DNA of 12,877 nt from Clostridia bacterium (GCA_017390825.1 JAFPAK010000002.1:1-12877); one strand, 5' to 3'. Positions 1 to 7,284 are shown, numbered from the stretch's first letter. The notes: generated by a model from the sequence alone, not told the origin. Numbers and translations are program-made.

Positions 1-776
1 ACAGTTACGATATATCCGTCAACTTCTGAATATCCATTTACATCTGTGTAGTCCATATATACCGGAGGTACACTTGCTTTACCGTTTTCATCAGTAAGAT
101 TGCTTTCGCTCTTATCTTCAGAATCGGTAAATGTAACACTCATATCCTTAACGGGTTTATCTTCCTTGTCAGTTACTGTTGCAGTAATTCTGTTGGTGTA
201 ATCAAACACAACACCATCAGGGAGCTTCACATTGATTTTGCCTTCAACGATTTCAACATAGGCATTTGCAATAGGAGCTTTTTCGTCTGCAAGAACTACC
301 TTGTAGCCATTTACAGTTGCTTCGCCGTTTACATCTGTCATATCTTTGTGAACCGGAGGAACGATAGCCTTGCCGTTTTCATCAGAAACAACAGTTTCAA
401 CATTTTTATTGCCATCTGTAAAGTTTACAAATACTTCTTTTGCAGGGTTTCCGTCTGCATCTTTGATTTCTGCAGTAATTCTATTGTGGTAATCGAAAAC
501 AACACCTTCAGGAAGAACTACATTGAGCTTTCCGTCAACCATTTCGATATATGCGTTTTCGATAGGTTTTGTTTCGTCATAGATTACTACATCATATCCA
601 CTAACAACACCTTTACCTTCGGCATCAGTCATATCGGTATTTACCGGAGGAACTACAACCTTGCCGTTTTCATCAGTAAGAGCAGTATAGCTTTTTTCTG
701 TTACATCAAGAACTGTCACAGACTTATCTTTTACTGCACCGCCGATAGAATCGGTTACTGTTACAGTAATACGGTT
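1..776 (-). repeat. 97-aa (291 bp) beta-type tandem repeats
   Basis: Units begin with NRIT at 776, 485 and 194, exactly 291 bp apart. The third unit is cut by the window edge. Each unit contains a TDENGK or SDENGK turn, a VPPV motif, a TDxxG stretch, a GYxV strand, an AYxE strand and LPxGVVFDY or similar at its end. A diverged fourth copy precedes them at about 777-1075 (starting EEPVIVTITD). Alternating hydrophobic patterns and DENGK-type turns fit Cna-B or carboxypeptidase-regulatory-like beta-sandwich stalk domains. The family assignment is inference from pattern only. Confidence 0.8.
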
Positions 777-3700
777 TGCATAAGTGATTGTCTTTTCTTC
801 AGGAAGTGTTACTGTGATTGTGTTATCGTCATTATATTTAACATAAGCATCTGCGATGGCACCGAGTTCATCATTTACGAGAACATTAAGCTCATTAACA
901 TTTACATGACCTTCTTCATCGGTATATCCGTCAGCAGAAGTAGGAAGTGTGATTTTGCCGTAAATGTCGGTTTTACCTTTTTCGATAAAGTCAGCATCAC
1001 CGAGAGCAATTACAGTTACATCAGCCTGAGCTTTGCCGTTATGGTCTGTGATAGTTACGATAACGGGTTCTTCTCTTGTAGGTTTAATACCTTCAGGAAG
1101 ATCCACAACTACATTATTGCTTTCGCCAATGTAGATTTCGCAGTTCGGAATAATAACATTTGCCTTATCGGTTACTGTGATTACGAAAGTTTCTTTTGTT
1201 TCGCCATCTTCTTTACCGATTGTGCCGTTATCATCGTTGGTGTTTGTCTTATTGTTTGGAACGATAAGCTGACCGTCTGCATTTGTAAAGCCGATAGCCT
1301 TATTTCCGTTTACATCTTCAATGTAAATCTTGAGGTTTTCTTTAGGCTGCTGACTTTCTGTGTAGAAAGCAGTAATTGTTGTAGGCTTTGCAAAGTCAAG
1401 AAGTCTGCCGTTTGTAAGCTTAATAGAAACATTGTCATTTACATCAATAGTAAGCTCTGAATTGAAAATAGGCTTGCCGTTTTCATCTGTAAGGATGATT
1501 GAGTAATCGCCAACTTCTGCTTTACCGTCTTCATCAGAATTGTCCTTGTCAATTAACTGAGGAAGGTCTGCACTCTGCAATGTTTCACCGCAGACAGTAC
1601 ATTCAATATGCTTTGAGCCTGCAGCTTCGATAGTTGCCGGAACATCTACAATCCATTCGGAAGGTGTATGTCCTAAAGGCTCTTTATAATCTGCCTTATA
1701 GGTTTCACCACATTCACAAGTGTAAGTGGTATATCCCATAGTCAGACAAGTTGCATCGGTTACTACCGCTTCGTATTCGTGAGCCAATTTATCTGTGTAA
1801 TCTGCAACATATTCCGCATCGCAGTTTTTACAAGAGTAAGTTGTATGACCAAACTCTGTGCAGGTAGGTTCTGTTACTGTCTTTTCGTAATCGTGAGGAA
1901 TCTTGTCTGTGTAGTTGCCTTTGTACTCGTCATCACAGTCATTACATTTGAAAATGGTATAACCCATTTCGGTACAAGTCGGAGCAATTACAGTTTCGGT
2001 ATATGTATGCTCAATGCTTTCTTTGTAATCGCTGATATATGACTTTCCGCAATCAGGGCAAGTATAAACTGCATAACCGTGTTCTGTGCAAGTAGGTTCA
2101 ACTGTTTCCTTGTTGTAATTGTGTTCTGTCATATCAACATAATCGCCAACATAACTGTCACCGCAATCTTCACAAGTGTATGTAGTGAATCCCATTGAAG
2201 TACAAGTAGGTTCTGTAACAATGCCTTTATGGTTATGAGGAATAGCATCTACATAATCACTCACATAGCTATCATCACAATCAACGCAAGTGTAAGTTGT
2301 ATAGCCGTGCTCTGTGCAGGTAGGCTCAGTTACAACCTCGTTATAATCGTGGTCGATTTTATCGGTGTAATCGGATACATAGCTATCGTCACAAATTACA
2401 CAAGTGTAAGTAGTGTATCCCATAGCCGTGCAAGTAGCATCTGTTACATCAGAATCGTAATCGTGTCCGAGAGGAAGTACAAGAACAGTTTCACAAACTT
2501 CACAAATCTGAGGTTCTGTGCAAGTTGCTTCAGCTCCGGGTGTATGACCGTTAGCATCTGTTGCCATAATCATCTTTTCGCCACATTCATTTAAGCAATG
2601 ATATTCGATAACACCTTCAGCATCACAAGTTGAGCTTGTTACTGTATGACCTTCATCCCAATCGTGTCCTAAAGGCTCTGTGTAATCAGATACGGTGTTA
2701 AGACCGCACATAGTACAAGTTGATGTTGTGTAGCCTTTATCTGTGCAAGTAGGTTCTTTTGTTACTCTCTCGTAGGAATGAGAGATAAGCGGCTGAATAT
2801 TATTGATGTAGTTATCTCCGCATACTTCACAAGTATGTTCCGTATAACCTACATTACGGCAAGTTGCGTTATGATTTACTGACTTATACTTGTGTTCTCC
2901 CGCCTGAGTTGTTGTCTGATAGAAGTCACCGCAATCTGCACAAAGAGTTAATACAAGACCGCCCTGTTTACAGGTGGCTTCTCTGATTACAATGTCATCA
3001 TAATCGTGACCGAGAGCAGGTGTATAATTTCTCTTATCAAGCTCACCGCATCCGTTACATTGGAATCTTTCATAACCAAGTTCTTCGCAACTCGGCTTTA
3101 CTGTTTCGAGATAGTGGAACTCGTGCTCGTGCGTCTGAGGTGGAAGAACAATTATAGTTCCGTTTGAATTATTTTCTTCTTCATCATCGGCTACAAGGTG
3201 AATGTAAGACACACCGTTTTCTGTCATAACCTCTCCGGCATAGGAATAATCAATTTCATAATAAACTGTGTAATATCCTGCCTGAGTATAGTTAGGTGCA
3301 GAAGTCTTTGTGCAACTGTCAGCAGATGTTCCGTAACGGATAGAAGTTCTCACACCTCTGTCTGAAAGGTCATTTACAGTTAATGTATGTGCATCGCCAT
3401 CTTCAATGCCGTAGTAAGAAGTGATAACAGATTTTGCAGTTACATATTCGCTTGTTTCATATCCGCAATCATCACACTTTTCAGCAATATAGAATCTGTT
3501 ATTACCAATCTGTCCGTCAACCTGTTCTGTAAAGTTATGTTCCTCAAGACCTCTTGTAGCTCTTGCGTATGTTCCTTTACAGAACTTACAGTATTCGCCA
3601 CGCTTGAGAGTTGTCAGGTGGTAATCTTCATCATAGTTTTCGTATGTTGTGTTATCAAACTGAAGATAAAAGTTGTTATCACAAGGATATAAACCATATA

Positions 3701-4154
3701 CATTATTATTAAAACCATAATGCAAATAACCGCTGCCGGGGTTTATAGTTCCGCAAGTCTGACACACAGCCTTTGTCCAATGATAACCCGTATAATAAGC
3801 ATCAACACCGGGAGTACCATCATCAAGATTTCCACGACCTTCGCCGTCAATCTTTGTTCCGTCTGAATACTGAACATCACGATTGAGTGCAGTTTCGCCT
3901 GAACGGGTATATTCGGGAACTCTGTATGTTAAAACAGTTGTGGTCTTATCACACACGCAACAATATTGTGTTTCATAAGTAGTTGTCGCATTGACATCAA
4001 GCTCGTTGGTTCGGTTATTTGACGATAACCAAACTTCTGCCGGATCGGTGTATTCGTTGCTCTGTGCTGCAAATACATTCGGCACAAGCGAAGCCATCAT
4101 ACAAATAGTTAAAATAATAGATAAGATAGACTTAAAATTTCCTTTTCTACTCAT
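1..4154 (-). CDS. Giant secreted repeat protein, probable surface adhesin (3' end beyond window)
   Basis: The frame is open for 1,384 codons and runs off the left edge, so the C-terminus and any cell-wall anchor are not visible. The start is ATG at 4154, with GGAGGT at 4163-4168 nine bases or fewer upstream. Residues 1-29 form a signal peptide: basic start MSRKGNFK, hydrophobic core, and a likely cut after VFA before AQS. Residues about 60-230 carry scattered CxxC pairs (CCVC, CQTC, CKFC, CDDC). Residues about 240-330 resemble a bacterial Ig-like domain, with DGDAHTLTV and later YTQAGYYTVYYEI. Residues about 342-855 hold about 14 Cys/His repeats of 38 residues. From about 880 to the edge there are beta-type repeats, the last ones 97 residues long. 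It follows the DUF3801 gene by 98 bp in the same direction, with no clear promoter of its own, so co-transcription with the mobilization genes is plausible. An adhesin or mating-contact role is inferred; ligand and anchoring are unknown. The cysteine content is unusual for a Gram-positive surface protein. Confidence 0.9.
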   Translation of the reverse strand, partial: MSRKGNFKSILSIILTICMMASLVPNVFAAQSNEYTDPAEVWLSSNNRTNELDVNATTTYETQYCCVCDKTTTVLTYRVPEYTRSGETALNRDVQYSDGTKIDGEGRGNLDDGTPGVDAYYTGYHWTKAVCQTCGTINPGSGYLHYGFNNNVYGLYPCDNNFYLQFDNTTYENYDEDYHLTTLKRGEYCKFCKGTYARATRGLEEHNFTEQVDGQIGNNRFYIAEKCDDCGYETSEYVTAKSVITSYYGIEDGDAHTLTVNDLSDRGVRTSIRYGTSADSCTKTSAPNYTQAGYYTVYYEIDYSYAGEVMTENGVSYIHLVADDEEENNSNGTIIVLPPQTHEHEFHYLETVKPSCEELGYERFQCNGCGELDKRNYTPALGHDYDDIVIREATCKQGGLVLTLCADCGDFYQTTTQAGEHKYKSVNHNATCRNVGYTEHTCEVCGDNYINNIQPLISHSYERVTKEPTCTDKGYTTSTCTMCGLNTVSDYTEPLGHDWDEGHTVTSSTCDAEGVIEYHCLNECGEKMIMATDANGHTPGAEATCTEPQICEVCETVLVLPLGHDYDSDVTDATCTAMGYTTYTCVICDDSYVSDYTDKIDHDYNEVVTEPTCTEHGYTTYTCVDCDDSYVSDYVDAIPHNHKGIVTEPTCTSMGFTTYTCEDCGDSYVGDYVDMTEHNYNKETVEPTCTEHGYAVYTCPDCGKSYISDYKESIEHTYTETVIAPTCTEMGYTIFKCNDCDDEYKGNYTDKIPHDYEKTVTEPTCTEFGHTTYSCKNCDAEYVADYTDKLAHEYEAVVTDATCLTMGYTTYTCECGETYKADYKEPLGHTPSEWIVDVPATIEAAGSKHIECTVCGETLQSADLPQLIDKDNSDEDGKAEVGDYSIILTDENGKPIFNSELTIDVNDNVSIKLTNGRLLDFAKPTTITAFYTESQQPKENLKIYIEDVNGNKAIGFTNADGQLIVPNNKTNTNDDNGTIGKEDGETKETFVITVTDKANVIIPNCEIYIGESNNVVVDLPEGIKPTREEPVIVTITDHNGKAQADVTVIALGDADFIEKGKTDIYGKITLPTSADGYTDEEGHVNVNELNVLVNDELGAIADAYVKYNDDNTITVTLPEEKTITYANRITVTVTDSIGGAVKDKSVTVLDVTEKSYTALTDENGKVVVPPVNTDMTDAEGKGVVSGYDVVIYDETKPIENAYIEMVDGKLNVVLPEGVVFDYHNRITAEIKDADGNPAKEVFVNFTDGNKNVETVVSDENGKAIVPPVHKDMTDVNGEATVNGYKVVLADEKAPIANAYVEIVEGKINVKLPDGVVFDYTNRITATVTDKEDKPVKDMSVTFTDSEDKSESNLTDENGKASVPPVYMDYTDVNGYSEVDGYIVT
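1590..3135 (-). repeat. Array of about 14 Cys/His repeats, 38 aa (114 bp) unit
   Basis: These are tandem coding repeats inside the giant surface protein. The typical unit reads VTEPTCTEHGYTTYTC, then xxC, an aromatic-rich stretch (SYVSDY), and a His near position 33. Seven consecutive units start exactly 114 bp apart at 2447, 2333, 2219, 2105, 1991, 1877 and 1763. The upstream units (about 3135-2448) are more diverged and vary in length. The last units lose residues: the unit at 1763 has CEC instead of CxxC, and the final one has only the CTVC pair. Three Cys and one His at fixed positions suggest metal binding or disulfides, which is inference. Similar repeats are common in Clostridia surface proteins, but I cannot name the domain with certainty. 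Confidence 0.85.
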
Positions 4155-4198
4155 TATTTAATACCTCCATATAAAAAATTTTGTCCAATTTGTTTTTG

Positions 4199-4232
4199 AT
4201 AGAGAGCCACCGCTTTTACGGCGGCTCTCTAT
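4199..4232 (-). other. Intergenic RNA hairpin between DUF3801 and surface-protein genes
   Basis: Arms 4199-4213 and 4218-4232 surround a 4-base loop (4214-4217). In minus-strand RNA all 15 positions pair: 13 Watson-Crick and two G-U wobbles. In plus-strand RNA the same two positions would be A-C mismatches, so the structure fits the transcript of the flanking minus-strand genes. It starts 20 bases after the DUF3801 stop codon. The downstream bases on the minus strand are A-rich with no U-tract, so it is not a standard intrinsic terminator. It may be an mRNA-processing or stabilizing element, or a weak attenuator before the surface-protein gene. Confidence 0.6.
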
Positions 4233-4252
4233 AACGGGATTTAGTTGTCATA

Positions 4253-4960
4253 TTATCTGCCTTTACCTTTCTTTCGGTTCTTCTTTTTCTTTTTCTTATT
4301 CGGCTGAGAATGTTCGTGTTTCTTTTCAGGAGCTTTTTCAGCTTTCTGTTTATTCTGTTCAGCTTTTATATCCTCAACCTTTTGCTTTACGGAAGGCTTT
4401 CCGTTAGTACGGTTGTCCGTTTTGTCTGAATCCCCGTGCTTCATAGATTCGCTCTCTCGCTGATTTTCTTTCGCACGGGGGAACGGGTTTTTTGAGTGTT
4501 CATCCTTTTGTTTATCAGGAGCATCTTTGCCGGGTTCATTTTCGGGTTCTTTCTTTTCAGGCTCCGGTTCAGGTTCAATCTCTTGTTCGGGAGCAGCATA
4601 CCCAAGCTTTTCCATAATATAGTTGAGCTTCGTAACATCATCTTGCTTTGCAATAATGTCACATAGTCCTGTATCATTCGATTTATCATTTACCGCAGTA
4701 AAGAGAACACCGTATTTTTTTGCTTCTGAATTAAATTTTCCAATGTCGCTTTCTTTGATTTGCATAATACAAAGAGGTTTATCAGATTTAAGTAATTTCT
4801 TGAGATTGGTTTTTCCCTGAAGCTTGTTATCTTCTTTCAAAAGGGCAATAACAATAGCTGCAAGATTCTTTGCTCCAAGTCCCGTAAGCTTTACAACTTC
4901 TTCGGTAATCATCAAACCTTCTTTGACCATCAAATCAGCGACCTCGCCGCTTGTGTTCAT
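4253..4960 (-). CDS. DUF3801 / PcfB-like conjugation protein
   Basis: The product is 235 residues. The start chosen is ATG at 4960 (MNTSGEVADLM), because GGAGGC at 4970-4975 lies nine bases upstream. The longer frame back to 5050 only reads extra residues within the relaxase gene. Residues about 10-122 match my memory of the DUF3801 family (PcfB of Enterococcus conjugative plasmids), which sits beside relaxase or VirD4-type coupling protein genes in Firmicutes elements; its exact role is not settled. Landmarks are the helical LTGLGAKNLAAIVIALL, the strand PLCIMQIKE and the helix KLNYIMEKLGY. After residue 122 the protein is low-complexity: an acidic Glu/Pro stretch, then a strongly basic tail ending KKKKKKNRKKGKGR, suited to nucleic-acid or membrane contact. 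The gene overlaps the relaxase end by 26 bp, which suggests translational coupling. The neighbouring coupling protein gene expected in such elements is not in the window. Confidence 0.8.
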   Translation of the reverse strand: MNTSGEVADLMVKEGLMITEEVVKLTGLGAKNLAAIVIALLKEDNKLQGKTNLKKLLKSDKPLCIMQIKESDIGKFNSEAKKYGVLFTAVNDKSNDTGLCDIIAKQDDVTKLNYIMEKLGYAAPEQEIEPEPEPEKKEPENEPGKDAPDKQKDEHSKNPFPRAKENQRESESMKHGDSDKTDNRTNGKPSVKQKVEDIKAEQNKQKAEKAPEKKHEHSQPNKKKKKKNRKKGKGR

Positions 4961-6293
4961 TTTCTTTCGCCTCCATTTCTGCTTGTTTTTGCAATTCCTG
5001 AGCTTTCTGTTGTTTTTGAGATATTTTGTAAGAATCAAGAGATATTGCATTGCACAACCTGATTTCTTTTCTCAAATCCCGAAGCTCGTCATTGATTGCC
5101 TTCGCCTTAATTTTGATTTCTTGCTCATTATCTTCAGTTTTTGAAGCATAGAGCTTTTTGCGTTCTTCAACTAACTCATTGATTTTTTCCTCCTTTGATT
5201 TCCGATATTCCGAAAGCTGAGTTCCGGTTTCGATTTCATTCTTATACATAAATTCAAACTGCTTTTTGTAGCGGTCAAATTTAATCAGTTCATCACGCAT
5301 ATAAAATGACACTCTCTGCGGAACTTTCTTTTTCTTTATTACTCCGAAAAAATAAAGGTAGTGGTAGTATAAAGCTACGAAGCCTTTCAGCTTTGTTGGG
5401 TTAGCATTTTTATATGTACTTCCATAATCAAAGCCATTGGAGAGTTCTGACGGGGATGCCATTTTTATACCGTTACGATTTGCAATAATTCTTTCTTTGA
5501 TTGCTTCTTCGGTGTAGTATTTACCAAGCTTATCAAGACGGATTCTCTTTGTTCCAAATGAAGGAATGAAAGAAGTGTATTTATACTGCGGTCCTCTACG
5601 GGTAACTTGATAACCTCTTAATTCAAGTTGTTTCCAAAACTCTTGCATAGAGTATGAACATTGGATGATAGTGTCAATTTCTTCTCGAACATACTGACGA
5701 ATTGATTTACCTTCGTTCTCTTTCAGCCATTCGATATAACTCATACCTTTGTGTTTTGGATGTTCAATGACATACAGACAATGCTCTCTGCAAATTTGAT
5801 CTGATATACCACGAATATCACCGAAATAGTCCTTATATTGGTTTCGGTATTTATATCCGTCTTTGAAAGAAACTGCATTAAATATGATGTGATTATGCAG
5901 GTGATCTTTATCTACATGGGTTGCAAGCACAACCTCAAATCTGTCTGCAAATAACCTTTGCACTAATTCAACACCACATTGATGTGCAATATCAGGTGTT
6001 GTTTCAAAGTCCTTAAATGATTGCACCAAATGATAAGCAAGTATGCCATCAACTCTATGTGATTTACCTTTTTCATATTGGGTAGTTATCATTTGCCTTA
6101 CTGCGTTTTCTCTGCTGCAATTAAACACATCTACATACAAGGCACTTTCTGTCTTGTCTTTATTTGTGATGTATTTTTCAGGACCTTCAACTGCTTCAAT
6201 ATCCAACTTGAATTTTGTCTTATCAGGGTTAGTGATATATTTCATACTGTCATCAAGTCTTGTAGAGATAGTCCATATTTTTGTATATCCCAT
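4935..6293 (-). CDS. mobA: MobA-type relaxase (relaxase/mobilization nuclease family)
   Basis: The 452-residue product belongs to the relaxase/mobilization nuclease family, which nicks oriT, stays covalently bound through a tyrosine and pilots the strand to the recipient. The metal-binding histidine motif is clear: HVDKDHLHNHIIFN at residues 126-139, with His126, His133 and His135. Upstream is the family block GILAYHLVQSF at 83-93, and downstream RGISDQICREHCL at 161-173. The N-terminus carries the KYITN-x-DKT motif twice (residues 18-26 and 40-48). Tyr19 or Tyr41 could be the catalytic tyrosine, and I cannot tell which. Residues about 335-450 are charged and coiled-coil-like, ending HKRRGR. 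The start is ATG at 6293, sharing one base with the mobC stop (TAATG), with AAGGTG about 12 bases upstream inside mobC. No interruption is seen, so it should be intact. It probably works with MobC and the DUF3801 protein in the relaxosome. Confidence 0.92.
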   Translation of the reverse strand: MGYTKIWTISTRLDDSMKYITNPDKTKFKLDIEAVEGPEKYITNKDKTESALYVDVFNCSRENAVRQMITTQYEKGKSHRVDGILAYHLVQSFKDFETTPDIAHQCGVELVQRLFADRFEVVLATHVDKDHLHNHIIFNAVSFKDGYKYRNQYKDYFGDIRGISDQICREHCLYVIEHPKHKGMSYIEWLKENEGKSIRQYVREEIDTIIQCSYSMQEFWKQLELRGYQVTRRGPQYKYTSFIPSFGTKRIRLDKLGKYYTEEAIKERIIANRNGIKMASPSELSNGFDYGSTYKNANPTKLKGFVALYYHYLYFFGVIKKKKVPQRVSFYMRDELIKFDRYKKQFEFMYKNEIETGTQLSEYRKSKEEKINELVEERKKLYASKTEDNEQEIKIKAKAINDELRDLRKEIRLCNAISLDSYKISQKQQKAQELQKQAEMEAKENEHKRRGR

Positions 6294-6601
6294 TATTTAA
6301 GCTCACACACCTTATTCATAATCTCATCCAAAAGCTTTGTAAGATAATCAATCTTTTCCTTACTTATAGTTTGTTCGGCATTAGCTATATGAGCAATCTG
6401 ATTTATATTGACACCGATAGCATTTATCTCTTTCAGGAGCTTATAGTATGTGTCGGGAGGTCTTGCCAGAAGTTGTATTCCCATAACAACATTCCGTAAG
6501 AACTGTGCTCTTGTAAGTCCGGCTTTTTTTGCTTGTTTTTCTAAATGGGAATGTTCATCTTCAGTTAGCCTTAACTTAAATTCTCTGCCACGCATACGCA
6601 T
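6293..6601 (-). CDS. mobC: MobC-type relaxosome accessory protein
   Basis: The 102-residue protein has the usual MobC layout. A ribbon-helix-helix-like N-terminal part (FKLRLTEDEHSHLEKQAKKA, then GLTRAQFLRNVVMG, residues 8-41) would bind oriT DNA. The family signature GVNINQIAHIAN lies at residues 63-74. MobC proteins help relaxases by binding and opening DNA near the nick. The start is ATG at 6601 with a strong AGGAGGTG at 6609-6616, seven bases upstream; the second Met (6595) is less well spaced. The gene is 15 bp after the NTPase gene, and its stop codon overlaps the relaxase start (TAATG), typical of a mobC-mobA pair. It is intact and of normal length. Confidence 0.9.
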   Translation of the reverse strand: MRMRGREFKLRLTEDEHSHLEKQAKKAGLTRAQFLRNVVMGIQLLARPPDTYYKLLKEINAIGVNINQIAHIANAEQTISKEKIDYLTKLLDEIMNKVCELK

Positions 6602-6616
6602 TGAAATTCACCTCCT

Positions 6617-7192
6617 TTATCGTTCAGGTTCATATCGCTTTCGCCGATGAACTTCTGAATTTTCTTTTTCACCTTTAACCTTTTCTGAAACATCTTCAAC
6701 AATGGCATCATAATCCTTAACTGTTCCTTCGATTGTTTCAAACGGAACATTATAATCTTTCAGCATTTTTATTAAAGGCTCTCTCATATTTCTTGCCTGT
6801 TGTTCGGTATGAACTCTGCCGATTGGATTGAAGTCCTTAATTCTGTCAATGAGATAATTTACATTGTTGTATGTGTTAAAAACATTTAGCACAACCTTAT
6901 TAAACTCATTACCAAGAACTGAACTCTTGTTGTAAAATGCAGTTAGGAATAAGGGGCAATCGGTAACAATAACATCTACCTTATCTTTACATCTGCTTAA
7001 TCGGTAACTCTGTGAACCGAAAATATATTCCTGATTCATAAGAACTTTGTTGTTGTTTTCCCATACCATATCCTTTGCAAATTCTGTTACAAGCTCTGCA
7101 TTTATTCCTTGCATTTTCAACTTTGAAAACACATAGGCAGCACCCGTTGATTTACCTGCACCGGGTACACCGAACAGATTTACTACAATCAT
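6617..7192 (-). CDS. Phage-type P-loop NTPase / putative nucleotide kinase-like protein
   Basis: The product is 191 residues from ATG at 7192. A GTG three codons upstream (7201) lies inside the GAGGTGG ribosome binding site at 7198-7204, so it cannot be the start. The Walker A motif GVPGAGKST spans residues 8-16, and a Walker B-like strand VIVTD spans 74-78. A basic segment DRIKDFNPIGRVHTEQQAR (about 116-134) resembles the lid of nucleoside or nucleotide kinases. From memory, the whole sequence resembles small AAA_28/kinase-like NTPases common in tailed phages, many of unknown substrate. It is the first gene of the mobilization operon and is followed 15 bp later by mobC. Its role in transfer is not known; possibilities are nucleotide or polynucleotide phosphorylation. 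Its C-terminus, RRKRYEPER, repeats the ending of the DUF3848-like protein. The ATPase fold is secure; the substrate is not. Confidence 0.85.
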   Translation of the reverse strand: MIVVNLFGVPGAGKSTGAAYVFSKLKMQGINAELVTEFAKDMVWENNNKVLMNQEYIFGSQSYRLSRCKDKVDVIVTDCPLFLTAFYNKSSVLGNEFNKVVLNVFNTYNNVNYLIDRIKDFNPIGRVHTEQQARNMREPLIKMLKDYNVPFETIEGTVKDYDAIVEDVSEKVKGEKENSEVHRRKRYEPER

Positions 7193-7197
7193 TAAAA

Positions 7198-7204
7198 CCA
7201 CCTC
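7198..7204 (-). promoter_or_regulatory. Ribosome binding site deciding the NTPase start
   Basis: GAGGTGG on the minus strand is followed by five bases and then ATG at 7192. The in-frame upstream GTG (7199-7201) lies within this site, which rules it out as the initiation codon. Confidence 0.75.
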
Positions 7205-7214
7205 ATTTCATATT

Positions 7215-7284
7215 GCAAGCATCGGGGTATTAGGGGCGAAAGCCACTAACAAGTGGCTTTTGGGGGACCAAATGCCGTGCTTGC
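7215..7284. other. Nested inverted-repeat structure, candidate oriT
   Basis: The inner hairpin has a perfect 9-bp stem, 7239-7247 (AAAGCCACT) with 7252-7260 (AGTGGCTTT), and a 4-base loop. An outer perfect 7-bp pair, 7215-7221 (GCAAGCA) with 7278-7284 (TGCTTGC), encloses it. It is extended by CGG (7223-7225) with CCG (7275-7277), and possibly by GGT (7226-7228) with ACC (7267-7269). On the minus strand the bases after the inner hairpin are C-rich (TCGCCCCTAATACCCC). The structure lies directly upstream of the NTPase-mobC-mobA operon, in a non-coding region, where transfer origins of mobilization modules often lie. I recognise no established nick sequence, so oriT is an inference. A structured 5' leader RNA is the main alternative. 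Confidence 0.4.

Noticed and set aside
348..1460. 370-residue open frame on the plus strand
   Set aside because: It lies antisense to the giant surface protein, has no ribosome binding site at its start, and its Cys/Phe/Ile/Tyr/Asn-rich composition is that expected from reading the complementary strand of this repeat gene.
1653..2447. Possible CRISPR-like array, because of regularly spaced repeats
   Set aside because: The period is 114 bp with diverged units and no short identical repeats separated by unique spacers. The region is coding in one open frame.
1779..2594. Plus-strand frames of 87 and 121 residues over the Cys repeats
   Set aside because: They are antisense shadows of the 114-bp repeats, and their internal repetition follows from the minus-strand gene.
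4199..4232. Calling the intergenic hairpin an intrinsic terminator
   Set aside because: Neither strand has a U-run after the stem; the minus strand continues with an A-rich stretch. It is listed as an RNA hairpin instead.
4961..5050. Longer start for the DUF3801 protein (MQYLLILTKY)
   Set aside because: The added 30 residues lie entirely within the relaxase coding region, and a good ribosome binding site fits the internal ATG at 4960.
7193..7201. GTG start for the NTPase at 7201
   Set aside because: This GTG is part of the GAGGTGG ribosome binding site for the ATG at 7192.
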